NCBI GenBank assembly: GCA_045580145.1
Contig: JAZNNI010000117.1
Span: forward strand, 1-25,417
From: UBA1738 sp045580145
GTDB lineage: Bacteria > Bacillota > Clostridia > UBA1381
Length of the DNA stretch: 25,417 nucleotides
Direction of reading: 5' to 3'
The notes under the pieces are model-generated. The model saw nothing but the letters and a program-made list of their open reading frames with translations, had not been told where the DNA came from and searched no databases. Both the position numbers and the translations under genes were made by a program. This document shows, in pieces, positions 19,872-25,417 of this stretch. How positions within the stretch are numbered: the stretch's first letter is position 1; each line of letters begins with the position of its first letter.

Positions 19872-21167
19872 ATGAAGAAAGCAGCATTTTATACGCTCGG
19901 TTGTAAAGTTAACCAATACGAAACCGAGGCTATGAGCGAGCTGTTTAAAGTCCGCGGATATGAAATCACGGATTTTGACAACCCTGCAGATATATATGTC
20001 ATAAATACCTGTACCGTAACAGGAATGAGTGACAGAAAATCAAGACAAATTATAAGACGTGCAAAAAAACACAATCCCGAGGCTTTTGTTTTGGTTACAG
20101 GCTGTTATGCGCAGACAAAGCCCGATGAGGTTTTAAAAATTGACGGTGTTACCCTCGTTCTCGGCACAAAGGACAGAGGAAAAATCGTGGATATTTACGA
20201 AGAAAATTGTGAAAACGAAAACACAAACTGTGTCGGCGACATTATGCATAACCACGTTTTCGACAATCTCACCGTCACAACCTACAAGGAGCGCACTCGT
20301 GCATATATAAAAGTGCAGGAAGGGTGCAATCAGTTCTGCTCCTACTGCAAAATCCCTTATGCAAGAGGGCCTATCCGTTCGCGAAGCTTTGACGAGGTTA
20401 TATCCGAAACGAAACGGCTTTCAGAAAACGGTTTTTCCGAAATAACATACGTTGGCATACACATAGCCTCCTATGGACTTGATACGAAGTCAAAAAGTCT
20501 TGCAGACCTTTTGCTTGAAGCAAACCAAATCGAAAAAATCAAGCGTATTCGTCTTTCGTCAATCGAACCGATGACACTCGACGAAAGCTTTACACAAAAA
20601 ATCAAGGACTGCTCAAAGCTATGCCATCACTTTCACCTGTCACTTCAATCAGGTTGCGATGAAACATTAAAGCGGATGAACAGAAAATATACCACAGATG
20701 CTTATTTCAGCATCGTTTCAGGTCTTAGAAAGCACTTCCCCGACGTTGCAATTACAACCGATATTATGGTGGGGTTTCCGGGCGAGACGGATGAGGAATT
20801 TGAGAAAACCTGTGCTTTTGCAAAGAAAGTTGCATTCGCTGATGCACACATTTTCCAATATTCAAGGCGTGAAGGTACACCTGCTACCGATTTCCCGAAC
20901 CAGATAGACCCACAGGTTAAGGATAAACGGAGTAAAATTATAGCGGACATTTGCAAAAAATCAAAAAAGGAATTTATGGAGAATTTCTTGGGACAAACAA
21001 TGGAAGTTCTTTTTGAACAAGCGGCAAAAGGCGGATATTTTGAAGGAAAAACCGATAACTACCAAAGTGTGCTTGTTAAAACAGACGAAGATTTGTCGGG
21101 CGAATATAGGCTGGTACGTCTTGATAAAATCAAGGATGGGGCATTTTTAGGAGAGATAATAGGATAA
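19872..21167 (+). CDS. mtaB: tRNA t6A37 methylthiotransferase
   Basis: This 431-residue radical-SAM enzyme adds a methylthio group to N6-threonylcarbamoyladenosine at position 37 of ANN-decoding tRNAs. The N-terminal UPF0004 domain carries Cys11 (YTLGCKVNQYETEAM), Cys47 (INTCTVT) and Cys78 (TGCYAQ), which hold one iron-sulfur cluster. The radical-SAM cluster is CNQFCSYC (Cys152, Cys156, Cys159). The barrel continues through LRLSSIEP and a final TRAM-like domain (about 370-428) binds tRNA. The LGCKVNQYE form of the first motif marks MtaB rather than MiaB or RimO. The ATG has AGAGGT upstream. A perfect-arm terminator follows within one base of the stop. Confidence 0.96.
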   Translation: MKKAAFYTLGCKVNQYETEAMSELFKVRGYEITDFDNPADIYVINTCTVTGMSDRKSRQIIRRAKKHNPEAFVLVTGCYAQTKPDEVLKIDGVTLVLGTKDRGKIVDIYEENCENENTNCVGDIMHNHVFDNLTVTTYKERTRAYIKVQEGCNQFCSYCKIPYARGPIRSRSFDEVISETKRLSENGFSEITYVGIHIASYGLDTKSKSLADLLLEANQIEKIKRIRLSSIEPMTLDESFTQKIKDCSKLCHHFHLSLQSGCDETLKRMNRKYTTDAYFSIVSGLRKHFPDVAITTDIMVGFPGETDEEFEKTCAFAKKVAFADAHIFQYSRREGTPATDFPNQIDPQVKDKRSKIIADICKKSKKEFMENFLGQTMEVLFEQAAKGGYFEGKTDNYQSVLVKTDEDLSGEYRLVRLDKIKDGAFLGEIIG

Positions 21168-21193
21168 GGGCAATTTAAATTGCCCTTATTTTT
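21168..21193 (+). terminator. Terminator of mtaB
   Basis: GGGCAATTT (21168-21176) and AAATTGCCC (21177-21185) form the stem, followed by TTATTTTT. It begins directly after the stop codon. Confidence 0.85.
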
Positions 21194-21202
21194 CATAAAA
21201 GG

Positions 21203-21231
21203 TTTACAAAAACTAAAAAGTGTGATAATAT
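21203..21231 (+). promoter_or_regulatory. Promoter of the structured RNA at 21238
   Basis: TTTACA (21203-21208) and TAATAT (21226-21231) are separated by 17 bases. The expected start, about 7 bases on, coincides with the first base of the long hairpin at 21238. Confidence 0.7.
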
Positions 21232-21237
21232 AAAGGA

Positions 21238-21394
21238 GCAGACATTTCAACTTAATACTATTATAAACAGTCATGCATTTTATTGCAAAAAATGCATACT
21301 CTATTTTCATGGCTGCTTATATAGTTAGTTGAAAATGTCTGCAAACATTCGGAGTTATGCGTTTTTTATGTGTAGCTCCGGCTACACATTTTTT
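21238..21394 (+). ncRNA. Structured leader or small RNA ending in a terminator
   Basis: The first 105 bases (21238-21342) form one long irregular hairpin. GCAGACATTTCAAC at the 5' side pairs with GTTGAAAATGTCTGC at the 3' side, with one bulge. Further pairing continues inside (AACAGTCATG/CATGGCTGCTT), and TGCATTTT/AAAATGCA lies at the tip. A 25-base linker follows, then the terminator ATGTGTAGC-TCCG-GCTACACAT plus TTTTTT (21368-21394). CGGAG in the linker (21351-21355) could pair with CTCCG of the terminator, giving an antiterminator. The unit precedes a small gene at 21411, so it is either a free RNA of about 155 bases or a regulatory leader. Confidence 0.6.
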
Positions 21395-21410
21395 AATTGG
21401 GGTGAATGAT

Positions 21411-21656
21411 ATGGACATAAAATATGAAATGTTTGCAGGTGCAATCTCAGATGCAATAAATGAAAAGCTATATGCTATGTATACTATGGGAAAGCTTGAT
21501 TCAAAAAAGCTTGTGGAGACAAAAGCTACTAAAATGATTGCTGATATTCAAAAAATTCTTGAAAATGATGAGCTTGATGATTTTTATATAGTTGATGAAA
21601 TAGTTAAAATATTCCACAAAAACAATATTTCCACAGGCAGTTGCCACGATTTTTAA
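21411..21656 (+). CDS. Small unknown helical protein
   Basis: This 81-residue soluble acidic protein is not one I recognise. It is predicted largely helical (FAGAISDAINEKLYAMYTMG, then ADIQKILENDELDDFYIVDE), ending SCHDF. It has no signal peptide or membrane segment. The ATG at 21411 has GGGGTGA just upstream; the frame is open to 21357, but that would cross the terminator. It lies directly behind an RNA hairpin and terminator, so its expression may depend on read-through. No operon partner is evident. Confidence 0.6.
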   Translation: MDIKYEMFAGAISDAINEKLYAMYTMGKLDSKKLVETKATKMIADIQKILENDELDDFYIVDEIVKIFHKNNISTGSCHDF

Positions 21657-21800
21657 TGACAGCATCTTTTCTATAATTAAAGACTTTCAAAAAATAGTGC
21701 AGAATGACCGAAACGAAGTATTATGTGGACTTTCCGCATAATACCCTGCCCGACGGTGTACGAGTGTACTCCGAGTGGTTCGTTTCGTTCATAGCTCGAT
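21657..21800. repeat. Three-way-junction inverted repeat
   Basis: ATGACCGAAACGAA (21704-21717) and TTCGTTTCGTTCAT (21779-21792) form an outer 14-bp stem with one mismatch. Inside are GTATTATGTGGA/TCCGCATAATAC (21718-21729, 21733-21744) and CGGTGTAC/GTACTCCG (21754-21761, 2166-73 of the same block, i.e. 21766-21773). The result is a clean cloverleaf-like three-way junction. There is no open frame. It may be a mobile repeat or a structured RNA in the tyrS 3' region; the flanking bases 21657-21703 hold nothing else I can name. Confidence 0.55.
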
Positions 21801-21807
21801 GATATAC

Positions 21808-21846
21808 AAAAAGGAATCTGCGAAATTTACAGATTCCTTTTTTATT
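21808..21846. terminator. Bidirectional terminator between the 21411 gene and tyrS
   Basis: AAAAAGGAATCTG (21808-21820) pairs with CAGATTCCTTTTT (21830-21842). It has T-runs on both strands and ends the minus-strand oad-tyrS operon. Confidence 0.88.
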
Positions 21847-21888
21847 ATTTATACATTCATCGAGCGGTCTGTGTATTTTTTGGAAGTC

Positions 21889-23106
21889 TTACTTTAATAC
21901 AACTCTGTGGAATACCTTTTTACCCTTACGGATAATCATTCCCACCTCACCGATTAAATCGTTTGAAAGAGTCATAGCTACATCTGTAACCTTTTCGTCG
22001 TTTATGGCAACTCCGCCCTGTTGAACAAGACGTCTTCCCTCAGCCTTTGACGGAACAAGCTTTGTTTCGCACAAAAGGTCGAGGATGCCTTTTCCGTCGA
22101 TTGTATCAACCTCTGTTGTAGGCATATTTTCACTCACACCGCCGCCTGCAAAGACAGCCTCGGCAGCTGATTGCACCTGATTTGCAACTTCCTCGCCGTG
22201 AACAAGCTTTGTAACCTCATATGCAAGGCGCTTTTTAGCCTTATTAAGCTCTGCACCTTCCCATTTTTCCATCTCACGAATTTCGTCCATCGGCACAAAT
22301 GTCACAAGCTTTAAGCACTTGATAACGTCAGCGTCAGAAACATTTACCCAATACTGATAGAAGTCATAAGGCTTGCACTTTTCAGGGTCAAGCCACAAAG
22401 CACCCTTTGCAGTCTTACCCATCTTCTTACCCTCTGATGTTGTAAGAAGTGTAAATGTCATACCATAAGTCTGTTTCTGGTCTTTACGACGGCAAAGTTC
22501 AATTCCGCCTAAGATATTTGACCACTGGTCGTCACCGCCAAGCTCGATTTTACAATCGTACTTACGATTTAACATCAAAAAGTCATAGCTCTGCATAAGC
22601 ATATAGTTAAACTCAAGGAAGGAAAGTCCCTTTTCAAGTCTCTGCTTAAAGCATTCCGCTGTGAGCATCTTGTTTACTGAGAAGCAAGCACCGATGTCAC
22701 GTAAAAACTCTACATAATTTAAATCTAAAAGCCAGTCGGCATTATTTACCATAAGTGCCTTATCATCCGAAAAATCAACAAGGCAGGAAAGCTGTTTTTT
22801 GAAGCATTCGCTGTTATGGTCGATAATTTCCTTTGTCATCATCTGGCGCATATCGGTTCTTCCCGATGGGTCGCCGATATGTGCAGTACCGCCGCCGATT
22901 AAGGCAATCGGTCTATGACCGTGGTCCTGCATATGCTTCATAACAACCATCTGCAAAAAGTGTCCTACGTGAAGGCTGTCTGCAGTCGGGTCAAAGCCGA
23001 TATAAAAAGTTACTTTTTCTTTTCCCAAAAGCTCGCGGATTTCGTCCTCGTGTGTTGTCTGTGCGATAAGTCCACGTTCCTTTAAGACGTCAAAAACATT
23101 TTCCAT
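21889..23106 (-). CDS. tyrS: Tyrosyl-tRNA synthetase
   Basis: This 405-residue class I synthetase charges tRNA-Tyr. Visible motifs are HVGH (46-49, the HIGH box), the tyrosine and tRNA pocket segments GGGTAHIGDPSGR and YMLMQSYDF, GGDDQW (190-195), KMGKT (228-232, the KMSKS box), and a C-terminal S4 RNA-binding domain (about 340-405, KAEGRRLVQQGGVAINDEKV). Length and order are typical of the TyrS group with the KMGKT signature. AAGGAG precedes the ATG. It starts 12 bases after the oadA stop, with no room for a T-box leader, so it is read with the decarboxylase genes, an unusual partnership. Confidence 0.97.
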   Translation of the reverse strand: MENVFDVLKERGLIAQTTHEDEIRELLGKEKVTFYIGFDPTADSLHVGHFLQMVVMKHMQDHGHRPIALIGGGTAHIGDPSGRTDMRQMMTKEIIDHNSECFKKQLSCLVDFSDDKALMVNNADWLLDLNYVEFLRDIGACFSVNKMLTAECFKQRLEKGLSFLEFNYMLMQSYDFLMLNRKYDCKIELGGDDQWSNILGGIELCRRKDQKQTYGMTFTLLTTSEGKKMGKTAKGALWLDPEKCKPYDFYQYWVNVSDADVIKCLKLVTFVPMDEIREMEKWEGAELNKAKKRLAYEVTKLVHGEEVANQVQSAAEAVFAGGGVSENMPTTEVDTIDGKGILDLLCETKLVPSKAEGRRLVQQGGVAINDEKVTDVAMTLSNDLIGEVGMIIRKGKKVFHRVVLK

Positions 23107-23118
23107 TTTAAAATCTCC

Positions 23119-24534
23119 TTATGAAAGGTCCTGAACAAATATTTCACGCACGCCGTCAGCCGCAGTCTTTGGTGCTTCTGATTTAGGTGCTTCAACCTTT
23201 CCGTCTCTTATATCAAAGAACTTCTTTGCAACCTGTGGGAAGAGTGCATAGCTTAAAACATCTTCTTCAGACTTCGCAAAATCCTTTGTTTCCTCTTTAT
23301 ACTTCACAAGCTCAGGGTCTAAAAGGTCGGCAGGACGGCAAGTAATAACCTCATCGTCACCAATAGCGAGCTTTCTTACTTCTTCATTAACTTCGCCAGG
23401 AAGCTGACCATATTCGCCTCTTAAAAGTCCCTTTGATTCTTTTGAAATCATCTTATATCTGCCCATAAGCACATTTAAAACTGCCTGCGTACCGACAATC
23501 TGGCTTGTTGGAGTTACAAGCGGAGGATAGCCGAAGTCCTTTCTTACTCTCGGAACTTCTGCCAAAACCTCGTAGTATCTATCTTCTGCATTCTGCTGTT
23601 TGAGCTGTGAAATAAGGTTTGAAAGCATACCGCCAGGTACCTGATACAAAAGTGCGTTAGGGTCAACGTTTAACACCTTCGGGTCAAGTGTTCCTTCCTT
23701 CTTCATCTTGTCTGCAATGCCCCTAAAGTGTGCAGCAGCCTCTGAAAGCTTTGTAAGGTCAAGACCTGTATCGCGGTCTGTTCCTTTCATTGTTGCAACC
23801 ATAGCCTCTGTTGATGGGTTTGCTGTACCATTTGCAAGAGGCGAAAGCGCACAGTCTACAATATCAACACCAGCCTGCGCTGCCATAAGGTTTGTCATAT
23901 CGCCTGTTCCTGCAGTATTATGTGTATGCAGATGAATAGGCACACCAACGTTTTCCTTGAGCTTTTTAACAAGCTCGTATGCTGTGTAAGGAAGAAGAAG
24001 GTTTGCCATATCCTTGATACAGATTGAGTCAGCGCCCATCTTTTCAAGTTGGGATGCAAGCTTCACGAAATAGTCAAGGTTATGAACAGGGCTCTCAGTA
24101 TAGCTGATTGCAGCCTCACAGTGTCCGCCATATTCCTTAACAAACTTAATTGCAGCCTCTAAGTTTCTCGGGTCATTTAAAGCATCGAACACTCTTACAA
24201 CGTCAATACCATTCTCGATTGATTTTTTGCAGAACTGCTCAACAACATCGTCTGCATAATGCTTATAACCCAAAATGTTCTGACCGCGGAAAAGCATCTG
24301 GAGTTTTGTATTAGGCATATTTGCCTTTAGAGTTCTCAGCCTTTCCCACGGGTCTTCATTCAAAAATCTCATACAAGCATCGAATGTAGCACCGCCCCAG
24401 CACTCTAATGACCAGTAGCCGATAGAGTCAAGAAGCTTACAAGCAGGAATCATATCCTCTGTCTTCATTCTTGTAGCAGCCTGTGACTGGTGAGCATCAC
24501 GAAGTATTGTATCTGTTATATATAATTTACTCAT
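23119..24534 (-). CDS. oadA: Oxaloacetate decarboxylase alpha (carboxyltransferase) subunit, no biotin domain
   Basis: This 471-residue protein transfers the carboxyl group of oxaloacetate to biotin, feeding the Na+-pumping membrane subunit. It shows the HMGL-like barrel of this family: ITDTILRDAHQSQAATRM at the N-terminus, SLECWGGATFDACMRFL, the metal and lysine site DSICIKDMANLL, and HLHTHNTAGTGD. The conserved carboxylase domain follows (about 300-445, with PGGMLSNL). Family members with a fused biotinyl domain run to nearly 600 residues and end with an AMKM-type motif. Here the protein stops after a short linker (EAPKSEAPKTAADG), so biotin must sit on a separate carrier protein, presumably encoded upstream of the window's right edge. 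AAAGGA precedes the ATG. Confidence 0.92.
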   Translation of the reverse strand: MSKLYITDTILRDAHQSQAATRMKTEDMIPACKLLDSIGYWSLECWGGATFDACMRFLNEDPWERLRTLKANMPNTKLQMLFRGQNILGYKHYADDVVEQFCKKSIENGIDVVRVFDALNDPRNLEAAIKFVKEYGGHCEAAISYTESPVHNLDYFVKLASQLEKMGADSICIKDMANLLLPYTAYELVKKLKENVGVPIHLHTHNTAGTGDMTNLMAAQAGVDIVDCALSPLANGTANPSTEAMVATMKGTDRDTGLDLTKLSEAAAHFRGIADKMKKEGTLDPKVLNVDPNALLYQVPGGMLSNLISQLKQQNAEDRYYEVLAEVPRVRKDFGYPPLVTPTSQIVGTQAVLNVLMGRYKMISKESKGLLRGEYGQLPGEVNEEVRKLAIGDDEVITCRPADLLDPELVKYKEETKDFAKSEEDVLSYALFPQVAKKFFDIRDGKVEAPKSEAPKTAADGVREIFVQDLS

Positions 24535-24563
24535 AGTCTTTTCCTTTCTGCTTATGGTTTAAA

Positions 24564-25417
24564 TCAAGCACCAAAGAGTGCAAGCATAACACCTGCTGCG
24601 ATAGCCGAGCCGATAACACCTGCAACGTTCGGACCCATAGCGTGCATTAAAAGGAAGTTCTTTGGATTTTCGTCCTGACCAACCTTCTGCGATACACGAG
24701 CCGCCATAGGAACGGCAGAAACTCCCGCACTACCGATAAGCGGATTGATTTTGTTCTTTAAAAACAGGTTCATAAACTTAGCAAGTAATACGCCGCCTGC
24801 GCTACCTACTGCAAAAGCAACAACACCGATAATGATAATCTTTATTGTGTCTATGGATAAGAAGGTTTTTGCGGTAGCGGTTGCACCGACGGTAACGCCA
24901 AGGAAAATAGTAACGATATTCATAAGCTCGTTCTGTGCAGTCTTAGAAAGACGGTCGGCAACTCCGCTTTCCTTAAAGAGGTTACCAAGCATTAAGCAAC
25001 CGATAAGGGGTGCGGCAGAAGGAACGAGGAAGGCAACGAATACTGTAACGGCAATGGGGAAAATAATCTTTTCCTTTTTAGAAACCTCTCTTAATGGCTT
25101 CATAACTCTCATACGTTCCTTTTTGGTGGTAAGAGCCTTCATAATGGGAGGCTGAATTACGGGAACCAATGCCATATAAGAGTAAGCGGCAACAGCGATA
25201 GGTCCTAAAAGATGAGGAGCTAATTTACTGGTTACGAAAATAGCGGTAGGACCGTCGGCACCACCGATAATACCGATAGAGCTTGCTTCGAGAGAGTCGA
25301 AGCCAAGGAAATTTATTGCAACAGCGTAGGTGGCAAAAATGCCGAGCTGTGCTGCGGCGCCTAAAAGAAGGCTCTTGGGGTTGGCGATAAGGGGACCGAA
25401 GTCGGTCATAGCACCTA
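24564..25417 (-). CDS. oadB: Na+-translocating decarboxylase beta subunit, 5' end beyond window
   Basis: This is the C-terminal 284 residues or so of the integral membrane subunit that decarboxylates carboxybiotin and exports Na+. The frame stays open to the window end (Gly-Ala precedes the Met at 25409), so that Met is internal and about 100 residues are missing. Hallmarks are AMTDFGPLIANPKSLLLGAA, GIIGGADGPTAIF (the conserved Asp of the ion site), a cytoplasmic loop TTKKERMRVMKPLREVSKKE, GATATAKTFLS, GSAGVSAVPMAARVSQKVGQ, and FLLMHAMGPNVAGVIGSAI. Several hydrophobic helices alternate with these. It lies 29 bases upstream of oadA in the same operon. Other decarboxylases (methylmalonyl-CoA, glutaconyl-CoA) share this subunit, so the substrate rests on OadA. 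Confidence 0.93.
   Translation of the reverse strand, partial: GAMTDFGPLIANPKSLLLGAAAQLGIFATYAVAINFLGFDSLEASSIGIIGGADGPTAIFVTSKLAPHLLGPIAVAAYSYMALVPVIQPPIMKALTTKKERMRVMKPLREVSKKEKIIFPIAVTVFVAFLVPSAAPLIGCLMLGNLFKESGVADRLSKTAQNELMNIVTIFLGVTVGATATAKTFLSIDTIKIIIIGVVAFAVGSAGGVLLAKFMNLFLKNKINPLIGSAGVSAVPMAARVSQKVGQDENPKNFLLMHAMGPNVAGVIGSAIAAGVMLALFGA

Noticed and set aside
21238..21394. 6S RNA
   Set aside because: The hairpin is only about 105 bases and lacks the large central bubble expected of 6S RNA, although promoter-start placement would fit.
23107..23118. T-box riboswitch before tyrS
   Set aside because: Only 12 bases separate oadA and tyrS, and no T-box core was seen.
1..25417. CRISPR array or insertion sequence
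   Set aside because: I found no regularly spaced repeats with unique spacers and no DDE or HUH transposase gene; the only clear dispersed repeats are the att copies and integrase arm words.

Overview
This is a low-GC Bacillota segment, most likely from an anaerobic, gut-type Clostridia. The evidence is the AT-rich intergenic DNA, strong sigma-A type promoters, AGGAGG-like ribosome sites, a Na+-translocating decarboxylase module, an HPr-like protein and tyrosine-recombinase islands. It contains a genomic-island hotspot on the left (about 1-12.4 kb) and ordinary chromosome on the right (about 12.4-25.4 kb).

Left edge (1-1.5 kb). The 3' part of a tyrosine recombinase from a neighbouring element is followed by hairpin-rich non-coding DNA. 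Then comes a minus-strand tRNA-Trp unit whose first copy is a broken 5' half and whose second copy is intact.

Integrated element (about 1642-11984). tRNA-Leu(UAA) at 1611-1699 has its last 58 bases repeated exactly at 11927-11984. These are attL and attR of an element of about 10.3 kb inserted in the tRNA gene. Next to attL lie integrase, a small excisionase-like protein and a replication-initiator-like protein (rep-xis-int, minus strand). Repeats of TTTCCACCAA near both ends look like integrase arm sites. The cargo is a zinc-ribbon amidoligase coupled to a class II glutamine-amidotransferase-like protein, a serine resolvase with a small partner, an unusual operon with a leucine-rich-repeat protein flanked by two unknown proteins, an XRE repressor, a probable small RNA with its own promoter and terminator, and a BECR-fold nuclease-like protein. 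No relaxase or conjugation gene is visible. Beyond attR lie the tRNA-Leu terminator, the C-terminal relic of a different integrase and the 3' stump of an unidentified gene, which suggests repeated insertion at this tRNA.

Amino-sugar locus (12.4-18.1 kb). A minus-strand operon encodes an amino-sugar kinase (murK-like), nanE, murQ and a GH42-type glycosidase. A divergent RpiR regulator shares its control region, which holds a 17-bp perfect palindrome. Together they should convert MurNAc and ManNAc-6-P to GlcNAc-6-P, with the glycosidase releasing sugars from glycoconjugates.

Right part (18.4-25.4 kb). Here are a manganese catalase, a cupin, an HPr/Crh-like protein lacking the phosphorylatable histidine, the tRNA methylthiotransferase mtaB, a probable structured RNA upstream of a small unknown gene, a three-way-junction repeat, and a minus-strand oadB-oadA-tyrS operon cut by the window end.

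The best candidates for something new are the amidoligase/amidotransferase pair with its in-frame attenuator-like leader, the LRR operon, and the two promoter-to-terminator RNA units near 10.9 and 21.3 kb.
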